DNA of 64,000 bases from positions 413,922,787 through 413,986,786 of the forward strand of contig NC_053392.1 of the NCBI RefSeq assembly GCF_905171765.1. The letters are read 5' to 3'. Below are positions 1 through 10,985 of this stretch, piece by piece. A program made the translations under genes and the position numbers. Below the pieces are notes generated by a model. That model was not told the DNA's origin, did no database searches, and saw nothing but the letters and a program-made list of their open reading frames with translations. The stretch's first letter is position 1. The number at the start of each line of letters is the position of its first letter. This DNA comes from Bufo bufo. Lineage: Eukaryota; Chordata; Amphibia; Anura; Bufonidae.

Positions 1-149
1 TAACATTTAATTCTTTGTGTGTTATTAGTTTAATCAGACTGTGATTCTCTATTGTTGTGACTTAGATGACGATCAGATCACATTTTATGACCAATTTGTG
101 CAGAAATCCATATAATTCCAAAGGGTTCACATACTTTTTCTTGCAACTG
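1..149. mobile_element. Tc1/mariner-type element, terminal fragment
   Basis: This is the end of a Tc1/mariner-type transposon; the rest lies outside the window. Read on the minus strand it starts with CAGTTGCAAGAAAAAGTATG, a terminal-repeat sequence typical of vertebrate Tc1-like elements, and it stops next to a TA dinucleotide at 150-151, the expected Tc1 target site. No transposase is visible. The family call rests on my recognition of the terminal repeat. Confidence 0.7.
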
Positions 150-320
150 TAGCTGCAACTGCACTGCCAGCAACTTTACCAGGTGGGAGTTTAGCTTGCT
201 TACAACCTAATTGCTGTCCTTTTTTTGAGGCTTTGGCTGTACATTGCCTCTTTATTGCCACTGCAGCCACCACCCTCCTCCTCTAATGTCACCTCCCCCT
301 CAGCACCCCTATTCGGCAAT
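150..320. other. Short unassigned spacer
   Basis: Unique-looking sequence between two Tc1-type elements. It is C-rich on the plus strand near 260-310. I see no coding potential or repeat that I recognise. Confidence 0.4.
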
Positions 321-322
321 TA

Positions 323-505
323 CAGTGGATATAAAAAGTCTACATACCCCTGTCCTTAAAATGTCCGGTTTCTGTGATGCAAAAAAATGAGACAAAGATA
401 AATCATTTCAGAACTTTTTCCACCTTTAATGTGACCTATAAACTCTACACTCAATTGAAAAACAAACTGAAATCTTTTAGGTGGAGGGAAGAAAACAAAA
501 AAAAA
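323..505 (+). repeat. Left terminal inverted repeat of Tc1 element
   Basis: It begins CAGTGGATATAAAAAGTC, which matches the reverse complement of the right end except at the outermost bases. Similarity continues inward through the TTTCTGTGATGC and CATTAAAGGTGGAAAAAG-like blocks. The inner limit is approximate. Confidence 0.85.
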
Positions 506-715
506 AACTAAAATAATGTGGTTGCATAAGTGTGCACATATAACTGGGTATGTAGTTGTGTTCAGAATTAAGCAATCACATTCAAAATCATGTTAAATAG
601 GAGTCAGCATACACCTGCCATCATTTAAAGTGCCTCTGATTAACCCCAAATAAAGTTCAGCTGCTTTAGTTGGTCTTTCCTGAAATTTTCTTAGTCGCAG
701 CCCACAGCAAAAGCC

Positions 716-1660
716 ATGGTCCACAGAGAGCTTCCAAAGCATCAGAGGGATCTCATTGTTAAAAGGTATCAGTCAGGAGAAGGGTACAAAAGAATTTCCA
801 AGGCATTAGATATACGTACTATGGAACACAGTGAAGACAGTCATCATCATGTGGAGAAAATATGGCACAACAGTGACATTACCAAGAACTGGACGTCCCT
901 CCAAAATTGATGAAAAGACAAGAAGAAAACTGGTCTGGGAGGCTACTAAGCAGCCTACAGCAACATTAAAGGAGCTGCAGGAATATCTGGCAAGTAATGG
1001 CTGTGTAGTATATGTTACCACAATCTCCTGTATTCTTCATATGTCTGGGCTATGGGGTAGAGTGGCAAGACAAAAGCCTTTTCTTACGAAGAAAAACATC
1101 CAAGCCAGGCTACATTTTGCAAAAACACATCTGAAGTTTCCCAAAAGCATGTGGGAAAAGGTGTTATGGTCTGATGAAACCAAGGTTAAACTTTTTGGCC
1201 ATGATTCCAAACGATATGTTTGGTGCAAAGACAACACTGCTCATCACCAAAAGAACACCATACCCACTGTGAAGCATGGTGGTGGCAGCTTTGGTGCTGT
1301 TTTTCTTCAGCTGGAACTGGGGGGTTAGTTAAGCTAGAGGGAATTATGAACAGTTCAAAATACCTGTCAATATTGGCACAAAAACTTCAGGCTTCTGCTA
1401 GAAAGCTGAACATGAAGAGGAACTTAATCTTTCAGCATGACAACGACCCAAAGCATACATCCAAATCAACAAAGTAATGGCTTCACCAGAAGAAGATTAA
1501 AGTTTTGGAATGGCCCAGCCAGAGCCCAGACCTGAATACAATTGAAAATCTGTGGGGTGATCTGAAGAGGGCTGTGCACAGGAGATGCCCTCGCTATCTG
1601 TCAGATTTGGAGTGTTTTTGCAAAGAAGAGTGGCCAAATCTTGCCACACATAAGGCAACA
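716..1660 (+). pseudogene. Tc1 transposase, frameshifted
   Basis: Broken gene for a Tc1-type DDE transposase, the enzyme that cuts out and reinserts the element. The start at 716 opens the N-terminal helix-turn-helix region (KHQRDLIVKRYQSGEGYKRI). Reading then moves between frames: frame 2 from 716, frame 3 from about 831 to 1328, then frame 2 again to an in-frame TAA at 1475-1477. The first catalytic Asp lies in LWSDETK (codon 1173-1175). The second is in QHDNDPKHTS near 1440, and the Glu is in NTIENLW near 1550. Counting the stop as a residue, the last two are 34 apart, the DD34E spacing of Tc1. With two frameshifts and a stop it cannot make an intact enzyme. Confidence 0.92.
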
Positions 1661-1664
1661 CAAA

Positions 1665-2190
1665 TTCCTGGATAACGTACACAAATAGTATATTCAATAG
1701 CAGCATAAAATTCTGATTAGCAGCATGAATAAATTGATAAGCAGCATTAATAAACGGATAAAATGTAGCCTAATTGTCCACTTCCAGATGAATCAATAGC
1801 ATAAATATCAAGATGTCAGTCAATAGGACCGCTGTAAACAAATATATAACGGCAGTATTGGAAATGTCCAGAATGTCTATCTTCGAGTATTGCTCCTCAG
1901 ATGAATGTCAAAAGTATCACTCTATTCAGGCTCACTATATAACTGCCTCAACTTTTGTCACAATCAGCACATTAAAGAAATTGTATGTAGGACTTGTGTA
2001 CAGGGGGAAAGAGGTTTCTGGCCGGTGTACCTAGAAACAGCATCCCGCATGTTCTTTGGTACTTAATGGCTCTTACCTTTGAGTATGTTCGTTTGTCCCC
2101 CTCGCAGTCCAGTATATTGTGCGTGTTGAATTCAACCTTCGGTTGAGCAACCCATTCACATTCTTCTTAATTACTTATGCAGCCATATTA
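1665..2190. other. Unidentified block inserted in the Tc1 element
   Basis: Transposase similarity fades after about 1660, and the usual Tc1 3' region reappears near ACTTATGCAGCCATATTATTTTA at about 2180. The ~0.5 kb between has short AGCAGCAT(G/T)AATAA-like repeats near 1700-1760 and ends with TTCAACC/GGTTGAGC at about 2135-2152. I could not find a clean target-site duplication, so the limits are rough and the family is unknown. Confidence 0.4.
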
Positions 2191-2204
2191 TTTTATTTTT
2201 ATAT

Positions 2205-2376
2205 TCTTTCTTCCCTTTACCTAAAATATTTCAGTTTGTTTTTCAATTGAGTTGCACAGTTTATAGGTCACATTAAAGGTGCAAAAAGTTCTGAAATGAT
2301 TAATATTTGTCTCATTTTTTTACATCACAGAAAGCTGACATTTGAACAGGGGTGTGTAGACTTTTTATATCCACTA
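2205..2376 (-). repeat. Right terminal inverted repeat of Tc1 element
   Basis: It ends GACTTTTTATATCCACTA next to TA and is the inverted partner of 323-505. Blocks such as TTTTTCAATTGAGT and TCTCATTTTTTTACATCACAG are shared in inverted orientation. Confidence 0.85.
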
Positions 2377-2378
2377 TA

Positions 2379-2881
2379 GATCCTGTCCAACACACAATCA
2401 TTATCATAGCACGCAACCTTGCATACACTTTTATCAGACTGAGTTTATCAGACTCATTGTGGGCTTCTTGGCCCCCTCATGATCCAATCCTCTGTATTTA
2501 CACCAAGTGCCATTGTCGCCACAGCTACCATTGTCCCTACCGCCCCACTATGGTTAGAATTGAAAATACTACTACTAACACCGACAACAAAACAGCCTTT
2601 GTCTGAATCTACTCCTTATGGCAGTCCATACAGTAACTCTGCTCACTCAAGAATTTAACAGGAAGAATATCCTTAGTATCTTCTATAGCACTTAGGGTTT
2701 TGTTGCCCCTTCTTAGGAAAAAAGAAGGTACCCTATTGGGAACAGCATTGAAGAAGAGATGATTCAAGTGAAAGGCTCCCTTGTGGCTGAAAGAGTGTAT
2801 GCAAATGAGTTCTTAAGAAGGTTTGCCTCTAATGTTACCAAATGTAAGATAGCTATCCTATAAGCCATGTAGTATACTGCA
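2379..2881. other. Unassigned sequence
   Basis: About 500 bp between the Tc1 element and the first TTAA foldback element. The longest open frame (2352-2606) has no features of a known protein. I recognise no repeat family here. Confidence 0.4.
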
Positions 2882-3479
2882 TTAACCACTTCAGCCCCCA
2901 GTGCTTAAACACCCTGAAAGACCAGGCCACTTTTTACACTTCTGACCTACACTACTTTCACCGTTTATTGCTCGGTCATGCAACTTACCACCCAAATGAA
3001 TTTTACCTCCTTTTCTTCTCACTAATAGAGCTTTCATTTGGTGGTATTTCATTGCTGCTGACATTTTTACTTTTTTTGTTATTAATCGAAATTTAACGAT
3101 TTTTTTGCAAAAAAATGACATTTTTCACTTTCAGTTGTAAAATTTTGCAAAAAAAAACGAGATCCATATAGAAATTTTGCTCTAAATTTATAGTTCTACA
3201 TGTCTTTGATAAAAAAAAAATGTTTGGGTAAAAAAAAAAATGGTTTGGGTAAAAGTTATAGCGTTTACAAACTATGGTACAAAAATGTGAATTTCCGCTT
3301 TTTGAAGCAGCTCTGACTTTCTGAGCACCTGTCATGTTTCCTGAGGTTCTACAATGGCCAGACAGCACAAACACCCCACAAACACAAATGACCCCATTTC
3401 GGAAAGTACACACCCTAAGGTATTCTCTGATGGGCATAGTGAGTTCATAGAACTTTTTATTTTTTGTCACAAGTTAGCG

Positions 3480-6080
3480 GAAAATGATGATTTTTTTTAT
3501 TTTTATTTTTTTCTTACAAAGTCTCATATTCCACTAACTTGTGACAAAAAATAAAAATTTCTATGAACTCACTATGCCCATCACGAAATACCTTGGGGTC
3601 TCTTCTTTCCAAAATGGGGTGACTTGTGGGGTAGTTATACTGCCCTGGCATTCTAGGGGCCCAAATGTGTGGTAAGGAGTTTGAAATCAAATTCTGTAAA
3701 AAATGACCTGTGAAATACGAAAGGTGCTCTTTGGAATATGGGCCCCTTTGCCCACCTAGGCTGCAAAAAAGTGTCACACATCTGGTATCTCTGTATTCAG
3801 GAGAAGTTGAGGAATGTGTTTTGGGGTGTCTTTTTACATATACCCATGCTGGGTGAGATAAATATCTTGATCAAATGCCAACTTTGTATAAAAAAATGGG
3901 AAAAGTTGTCTTTTGCCAAGATATTTCTCTCACCCAGCATGGGTATATGTAAAATGACACCCCAAAACACATTCCCCACCTTCTCCTGAGTACGGCAATA
4001 CCAGATGTGTGACACTTTTTTGCAGCCTAGGTGGGCAAAGGGGCCCATATTCCAAAGAGCACCTTTCGGATTTCACAGGTCATTTTTTACAGAATTTGAT
4101 TTCAAACTCCTTACCACACATTTGGGCCCCTAGAATGCCAGGGCAGTATAACTACCCCACAAGTGACCCCATTTTGGAAAGAAGACACCCCAAGGTATTC
4201 CGTGAGGGGCATGGCAAGTTCCTATAATTTTTTATTTTTTGTCACAAGTTAGTGGAAAATGATGATTTATTTTTATTTATTTTTTTTCATACAAAGTCTC
4301 ATATTCCACTAACTTGTGACAAAAAATAAAAACTTCCATGAACTCACTATGCCCATCAGCGAATACCTTGGGGTCTCTTCTTTCCAAAATGGGGTCACTT
4401 GTGGGGTAGTTATACTGCCCTGGCATTCTAGGGGCCCGAATGTGTGGTAAGGAGTTTGAAATCAAATTCTGTAAAAAATGACCTGTGAAATCCGAAAGGT
4501 GCTCTTTGGAATATGGGCCCCTTTGCCCACCTAGGCTGCAAAAAAGTGTCACACATCTGGTATCTCTGTATTCAGGAGAAGTTGAGGAATGTGTTTTGGG
4601 GTGTCTTTTTACATATACCCATGCTGGGTGAGATAAATATCTTGGTCAAATGCCAACTTTGTATAAAAAAATGGGAAAAGTTGTCTTTTGCCAAGATATT
4701 TCTCTCACCCAGCAGGGGTATATGTAAAATGACACCCCAAAACACATTCCCCACCTTCTCCTGAGTACGGGGATACCAGATGTGTGACACTTTTTTGCAG
4801 CCTAGGTGGGCAAAGGGGCCCATATTCCAAAGAGCACCTTTCGGATTTCACAGGTCATTTTTTACAGAATTTGATTTCAAACTCCTTACCACACATTTGG
4901 GCCCCTAGAATGCCAGGGCAGTATAACTACCCCACAAGTGACCCCATTTTGGAAAGAAGAGACCCCAAGGTATTCGCTGATGGGCATAGTGAGTTCATGG
5001 AAGTTTTTATTTTTTGTCACAAGTTAGTGGAATATGAGACTTTGTATGAAAAAAATAAATAAAAAATCAGCATTTTCCACTAACTTGTGACAAAAAATAA
5101 AAAATTCTAGGAACTCGCCATGCCCCTCACGGAATACCTTGGGGTGTCTTCTTTCCAAAATGGGGTCACTTGTGGGGTAGTTATACTGCCCTGGCATTTT
5201 CCAGGGGCCCTAATGTGTGGTAAGTAGGTAAATGACCTGTGAAATCCTAAAGGTGCTCTTTGGAATATGGGCCCCTTTGCCCACCTAGGCTGCAAAAAAG
5301 TGTCACACATGTGGTATCGCCGTATTCAGGAGAAGTTGGGGAATGTGTTTTGGGGTGTCATTTTACATATACCCTTGCTGGGTGAGAGAAATATCTTGGC
5401 AAAAGACAACTTTTCCCATTTTTTTATACAAAGTTGGCATTTGACCAAGATATTTCTCTCACCCAGCATGGGTATATGTAAAATGACACCCCAAAACACA
5501 TTCCCCAACTTCTCCTGAGTACGGCGATACCAGATGTGTGACACTTTTTTGCAGCCTAGATGCGCAAAGGTGCCCAAATTCCTTTTAGGAGGGCATTTTT
5601 AGACATTTGGATACCAGACTTCTTCTCACGCTTTGGGGCCCCTAGAATGCCAGGGCAGTATAAATACCCCACATGTGACCCCATTTTGGAAAGAAGACAC
5701 CCCAAGGTATTCAATGAGGGGCATGGCGAGTTCATAGAAATTTTTTTTTTTTGGCACAAGTTAGCGGAAATTGATATTTTTAATTTTTTTCTCACAAAGT
5801 CTCCCGTTCCGCTAACTTGGGACAAAAATTTCAATCTTTCATGGACTCAATATGCCCCTCACGGAATACCTGGGGGTGTCTTTTTTCCGAAATGGGGTCA
5901 CATGTGGGGTATTTATACTGCCCTGGCATTCTAGGGGCCCTAAAGCGTGAGAAGAAGTCTGGAATATAAATGTCTAAAAAATTTTACGCATTTGGTTTCC
6001 GTGAGGGGTATGGTGAGTTCATGTGAGATTTTATTTTTTGACACAAGTTAGTGGAATATGAGACTTTGTAAGAAAAAAAA
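3480..6080. repeat. Chain of alternating inverted repeat units
   Basis: Units of roughly 385 bp alternate in orientation. Palindrome centres fall near 3505, 3885, 4272, 4662, 5050, 5425 and 5785. Two kinds of centre alternate: one flanked by AACTTGTGACAAAAAATAAA and its complement, the other by AGATATTTCTCTCACCCAGC and its complement. Near-identical short open frames of about 83-92 codons therefore appear again and again on both strands; I treat them as by-products of the repeat, not genes. Confidence 0.9.
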
Positions 6081-6124
6081 AATAATAATTCCGCTAACTT
6101 GGGCCAAAAAAATGTCTGAATGGA

Positions 6125-7670
6125 GCCTTACAGAGGGGTGATCAATGACAGGGGGGTGATCAATGACAGGGGGGTTGATCAATGACAGGGGGTTGATCAA
6201 TGACAGGGGGGTGATCAATGACAGGGGGGTGATCAGGGAGTCTATATGGGGTGATAACCACAGTCATTGATCACGCCCGTGTAAGGCTTCATTCAGACGT
6301 CCGTATGCGTTTTGCGGATCCGATCCATCTATCAGTGCATCCGTAAAAATCATGCGGACATCTGAATGGAGCTTTACAGGGGGGTAATCAATGACAGGGG
6401 GGTGATCAGGGAGTCTATATGGGGTGATCACCACAGTCATTGATCATGCCCCTGTAAGGCTTCATTCAGACGTCCGGATGCGTTTTGCGGATCCGATCCA
6501 TCTATCAGTGGATCCGTAAAAATCATGCGGACGTCTGAATGGAGCTTTACAGGGGGGTAATCAATGACAGGGGGGTAATCAATGACAGGGGGGTGATCAG
6601 GGAGTCTATATGGGGTGATCACCACAGTCATTGATCACGCCCCTGTAAGGCTTCATTCAGACGTCCGGATGCGTTTTGCGGATCCGATCCATCTATCAGT
6701 GGATCCGTAAAAATCATGCGGACGTCTGAATGGAGCTTTACAGGGGGGTAATCAATGACAGGGGGGTGATCAGGGAGTCTATATGGGGTGATCACCACAG
6801 TCATTGATCACGCCCCTGTAAGGCTTCATTCAGACGTCCGGATGCGTTTTGCGGATCCGATCCATCTATCAGTGGATCCGTAAAAATCATGCGGACGTCT
6901 GAATGGAGCTTTACAGGGGGGTGATCAATGACAGGGGGGTAATCAATGACAGGGGGGTGATCAGGGAGTCTATATGGGGTGATCACCACAGTCATTGATC
7001 ACGCCCCTGTAAGGCTTCATTCAGACGTCCGGATGCGTTTTGCGGATCCGATCCATCTATCAGTGGATCCGTAAAAATCATGCGGACGTCTGAATGGAGC
7101 TTTACAGGGGGGTGATCAATGACAGGGGGGTAATCAATGACAGGGGGGTGATCAGGGAGTCTATATGGGGTGATAACCACAGTCATTGATCACGCCCCTG
7201 TAAGGCTTCATTCAGACGTCCGTATGCGTTTTGCGGATCCGATCCATCTATCAGTGCATCCGTAAAAATCATGCGGACATCTGAATGGAGCTTTACAGGG
7301 GGGTGATCAGGGAGTCTATATGGGGTGATCACCACAGTCATTGATCATGCCCCTGTAAGGCTTCATTCAGTCGTCCGGATGCGTTTTGCGGATCCGATCC
7401 ATCTATCAGTGCATCCGTAAAAATCATGCGGACATTTGAATGGAGCTTTACAGGGGGGTGATCAGGGAGTCTATATGGGGTGATCACCACAGTCATTGAT
7501 CATGCCCCTGTAAGGCTTCATTCAGACGTCCGGATGCGTTTTGCGGATCCGATCCATCTATCAGTGGATCCGTAAAAATCATGCGGACGTTTGAATGGAG
7601 CTTTACAGGGGGGTAATCAATGACAGGGGGGTGATCAGGGAGTCTATATGGGGTGATCAGTGGTGATCAG
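6125..7670. repeat. Tandem array with 155/173/191-bp monomers
   Basis: The landmark TCTATATGGGGTGAT recurs at 6241, 6414, 6605, 6778, 6969, 7160, 7315, 7470 and 7643. The spacings are 173, 191, 173, 191, 191, 155, 155 and 173. They differ by multiples of 18, and the difference is the copy number of an inner 18-bp unit (GGGGTGATCAATGACAGG), which also forms an uninterrupted run at about 6133-6240. Each monomer also contains a palindromic stretch around GGATCCGATCCATC...GGATCCGTAAAAATC. Confidence 0.92.
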
Positions 7671-7756
7671 GGGCTAATAAGGGGTTAATAAGTGACGGGG
7701 GGGGGGGTGTAGTGTAGTGTAGTGGTGCTTGGTGCTACTTTACTGAGCTACCTGTG

Positions 7757-7991
7757 TCCTCTGGTGGTCGATCCAAACAAAGGGGACCACCAGAGGACCA
7801 GGTAGCAGGTATATTAGACGCTGTTATCAAAACAGCGTCTAATATACCTGTTAGGGGTTAAAAAAAACACATCTCCAGACTGCCAGCGAACGATCGCCGC
7901 TGGCAGGCTGGAGATCAACTCTCTTACCTTCCGTTCCTGTGAGCGCGCGCCTGTGTGCGCGCGTTCACAGGAAATCTCGCGTCTCGCGAGA
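7757..7991. repeat. Cluster of near-perfect stem-loops
   Basis: Four or five hairpins stand side by side: 13-bp arms at 7757-7769/7785-7797; 20-bp perfect arms at 7806-7825/7831-7850 with a 5-base loop; 17-bp arms with one mismatch at 7871-7887/7899-7915; a GC-rich stem at about 7935-7972; and TCTCGCG/CGCGAGA at about 7975-7991. The same set is present in the inverted copy at about 24110-24355. Confidence 0.88.
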
Positions 7992-8071
7992 TGACGCATA
8001 TATGCGTGACTCTGCGCAGGGCTGCCACCTCCGGAACGCGATCCTGCGTTAGGCGGTCCGGAGGTGGTTAA

Positions 8072-8905
8072 ATAAACTGCACAGTGTATTGATGCAGTAC
8101 AATTCATTAAATTAAGCTAGTCGGTATATTGATACAGTACAATATGTTGAATTAAACTTATCGTATTTTTCATCCCATAAGACGCACCAATGTGGGGGAA
8201 AATGTCACTGGGTCTTATGGGTCGAATACTAAGGAGCGCTTCTATTGTTGAAGCGCTCTTTAATATCAGAGGACCAGAAAGTGGTGAATAAAGTGGTCCC
8301 TGGGCTCTGTACTCACCGCTTCCTGGTCCTCTGACACATCAAGTCACAGCACAGCCAACAGCGGGAAGAAGAGAGGGATCTGGAGGTAAGGAGCAGCAGC
8401 GTCCGGAGCAGGAGAGTTGTGTTTTTTTTAATTAATATTGGGGGTCTGACTGGGGTTGTGAGCTGAGGTCTAAATAGCATTGGGGGTCTGATTGCTGGTC
8501 TGATCTGAGGCTAATGAAAAATATATTTTTTATTGTCCTCCTCCAAAACCTAGGTGCGTCTTATGGGGCAGTGCATGGCGAGAGGCCGCCGGACTATAAA
8601 GTCGGACATGCAGTAGTTTTAGTCCAGCGGCCTTTCGCCGTGCACTGCTGTGCTGTGCCGGAGCCCCCCCCCCCCCCCCCCATTATAGTCAATGGGGACG
8701 GAGCGGCGGTCCGGTGGCACGGCAAAATAGCGGCAGGACGGATCCGACAGGGTGAACAGCCTGTCGGATCCGTCCTGTCGCTAGTGTGAAAGTAGCCTTA
8801 TAGGGTGAAAATATGTTATACGTTTTATGAACAGACTGGTATATGCACTGAAATAGGCCAAACTGTGCAATTACATATGGTAACAAAATTGTGGCTTTTA
8901 GAAGT
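8072..8905. other. Unassigned DNA-transposon debris
   Basis: No gene is seen. The blocks near CATAAGACGCACC (8175) and GCGTCTTATGGGGCAGTG (8553) and the CGGATCCGTCCTGTCGCTAGTG stretch (8765) resemble short non-autonomous elements common in amphibian genomes. Several hairpins occur, for example GGAGCGCTTC/GAAGCGCTC at about 8233-8260. A C-run at 8666-8680 precedes them. A degenerate duplication (TATTGATGCAGTACAAT / TATTGATACAGTACAAT) lies at about 8086-8150. Confidence 0.45.
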
Positions 8906-9245
8906 GAAATAAAAATATATTCTCCTTTCAGTGTTGCACTTATCTGTTGAAAAGCCTTTTGTGTTGTGTAAAAGTTGAAAAAAAATGATGGCCTAATTGC
9001 CGTTCTGCGGTGTAGTGATATATTCTAAAGCCGAGTTTGCCTTGTATTAGTAGCGAAATAAAAATATATTCTCCTTTCAGCGTTGCACTTATCTGTTGAA
9101 AAGCATTTTTTGTGTAAAAGTTGAAAACAATTAGGGCCAAATTGCCATTCTGCAGTGCAGTGATATATTCTGAAAGCCTGTTTCCCGTGTATTAGTGGCA
9201 AAATAAAAAAATATTTGATCTAACATTTGATTATTTGATCTAACA
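8906..9245 (+). repeat. 149-bp tandem repeat upstream of hAT gene
   Basis: GAAATAAAAATATATTCTCC recurs at 8906 and 9055 (period 149), and a partial third unit begins near 9204. The array stops directly before the ATG at 9248, the same placement seen upstream of the other two hAT genes in this window. Confidence 0.8.
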
Positions 9246-9614
9246 GTATGCCAGGCCCTGCACAGGGGAGTGGCGGAGGCGTAAATGTTTCTGGCGCAGG
9301 CAGTGGTCGCAGCAGAGTAAGGGGTCAGAGTAGGGGTCACTTTGAGAGGCCTGAGCTCCCAGTGTCAGCTAGCGGTCGTGTAATGACCAGCAACCTTAGT
9401 TGGCATGGCCCTCTGCCCTCACCTGTTCTCCACCTGTCTCTGTCTTTTCCTCTACTAGAAGGGCAAGTAGTGATAATGAGAGTGTCGTGGGAGCTGGTGT
9501 TGTGAGCGGTCAGGCTCCTGACCCAGAGACGGTTGAGGAGGATGTCAGGGACATGCAGACAGTATTTGATGATGTAGCTGATCGCACTTGGTAGCCGGGT
9601 GATAAAGGGGCTTA

Positions 9615-10050
9615 ATCTTTTTATCTTCTTTTTTTTTTCTTTATATAATAATGTAATATCATAAAATCCAGTGTCTCTATGATAAATCTGCAGCAGGGGA
9701 CTCCGTGTGGCTTCTACACACTTTCAAAATAATCCAAATCCAAAATGGATGCCGGATGACTGGGACACTCCATGACCTTCCCAGGAGCTTCTGTCATGAG
9801 CAACTGTTCATTTCTGAGATGTCCATATAGTGCAGGGGGACCCTCTCCTTCTCCGTGCACCACAGGATGTCCTCCTTCCCATCTATGATGACTGGGAACT
9901 CATGATGTTTTCCCTGACGAAGAGACCAGGGGCTGGTAGTTATGGTTTGAATCTTGATGAACTTTGCAACTCTTCCGGGCCCCAAGCAATCTTGAAGCTT
10001 TGTCTTCTCATTGTCTGTAGCTACTAGAGGCCTGTTCATGCCAGTGTCAC
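9615..10050 (-). pseudogene. Unidentified retrocopy-like fragment
   Basis: Minus-strand segment with an 81-codon open frame (9794-10039) followed by non-coding sequence and an A-rich tail (T-rich at 9625-9645 on the plus strand). This resembles the 3' part of a reverse-transcribed mRNA. The peptide is polar and contains [21 protein letters not shown] do not recognise the protein. It lies within the foreign block that interrupts the hAT gene. An exon-derived or LINE-mobilised fragment is possible; I could not define target-site duplications. Confidence 0.35.
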
Positions 10051-10740
10051 CGCCACTTCTGTGAGAAGGTCTGTTAGATGTTCTTCTCTACCTGCATGAA
10101 GTTCTTTGTTTTGGTTGCACTTTGTCATCTCCTTTCCTTATCCCAGCTGTCACCTATTTACACTAATTGTCTCCCTTTATATTCCCTCCCACACTGCCTC
10201 ACTTTGCGGTTTATACTTCTTCCTGGATTGTGTTCACTGCTGGAGGCTGCTTCCTCAGATAAGTCTGTTTCCTTTATTTGTGTCTCCTTGCTGGCTTGAT
10301 TCTAGGTGACCCTGACTCCGTCCATATTAAGTGCAGGGAGCCGGTGGTCGTGTCCCCTCACTATTATAGGGTTTTCAGGTGTCACATAGTATGAGGTACG
10401 TGGACATGCAATCGTCTACCATAAAGACCTTTGCATGGGCATAGCAGTCAGGGAGAGCTCTAGGGGTTTTATAGGGCTCACCCATATGCTCCTTAGTTTG
10501 GGATCAAGCCAGTCGGATGTTTAGTTATAAGTTCCAGCTTTCTGCAACACCATCCGTGACAGCCAGGCAGGTACCCCCAGAAGTATCTGGCTCCATGAGC
10601 AGCTGATACCGCACTTACATCAATCTTGACAGGATTCGTCTCCAGGTGGAGAGAAATAGTTTTTTGGAATGCTTTCTCCATCGCAACCACGTGGTCGAAT
10701 AACCAGAAGACTGGACGATTCTCTCCTGTCTTAGGCAACA
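10051..10740 (+). other. Possible LTR fragment
   Basis: Pyrimidine-rich sequence resembling the U5 side of a gypsy LTR and reaching CATCCGTGACA at about 10552-10562, an end like those of the gypsy LTRs elsewhere in the window. I found no partner LTR and no TG start, so this is a weak call. No convincing coding sequence is present. Confidence 0.3.
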
Positions 10741-10764
10741 CTTAATTTTTTTAAATAAAATTTA

Positions 10765-10985
10765 TTAAATATTTAATATTAATTGAACCATAACTGGATT
10801 AAAAATATAAGAAAGTAAACTTAAATTCGCCAATATATTATCCCAATCTTCGAGGGGAATTCCCGGACAACCAATTTGCCAAGCCTTTTGTGAAGAAGAA
10901 TGTGTATTATTAAATCGTGTTTTAAGCAACACTTTATAAAGTTGAGAAATTTTAACCTTCTGTTCTGTCCCATATTCCCTATAAA
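10765..10985 (-). pseudogene. L1-type LINE ORF2 C-terminal fragment
   Basis: The minus-strand translation (ISQLYKVLLKTRF, then IPLEDWDNILANLSLLS) matches in layout the extreme C-terminal region of the large LINE in this window (13618-14452). It is truncated at both ends, is A/T-rich just beyond 10765, and lies at the right edge of the foreign block in the hAT gene. It is a separate LINE copy, not part of the host LINE. Confidence 0.65.

Larger units (their letters stand above)
323..2376 (+). mobile_element. Tc1-type DNA transposon with long inverted repeats
   Basis: The element is bounded by TA dinucleotides at 321-322 and 2377-2378. The two ends are long imperfect inverted repeats of roughly 170-180 bp (323-505 and 2205-2376), the long-TIR layout known from vertebrate Tc1 elements. 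It encodes a degraded DD34E transposase. At 2054 bp it is several hundred bases longer than the usual ~1.6 kb, because an unrelated block seems to lie between about 1665 and 2190. Confidence 0.9.
2882..8071 (+). mobile_element. TTAA foldback element, copy 1 (non-autonomous)
   Basis: The element is bounded by TTAA at 2882-2885 and 8068-8071. The ends are short imperfect inverted repeats: CCACTTCAGCCCCC on the left and, read inward from the right, CCACCTCCGGACCG. A second copy lies inverted at 24039-29687. Order within this copy: an A/T-rich terminal block, a chain of alternating inverted units (3480-6080), an array of 155/173/191-bp repeats (6125-7670), then a cluster of perfect hairpins and the GC-rich end. 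There is no transposase. TTAA targets are used by piggyBac and Kolobok transposases; which one moved this element is inference. Confidence 0.85.

Noticed and set aside
3514..5934. Repeated 83-92-codon open frames on both strands as a gene family
   Set aside because: They follow the alternating inverted repeat exactly, recur in mirror image, and have no start-site, splice or protein features of real genes.
6437..7186. CRISPR-like array or repeated small ORFs in the 173/191-bp region
   Set aside because: Repeat and spacer are not distinct: whole monomers are repeated, units are too long, and the context is a vertebrate transposon. The 64-codon frames are shadows of the monomer.
8666..8680. Poly-C run as a regulatory or G-quadruplex site
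   Set aside because: It is an isolated homopolymer within degraded repeat sequence, with no supporting context.
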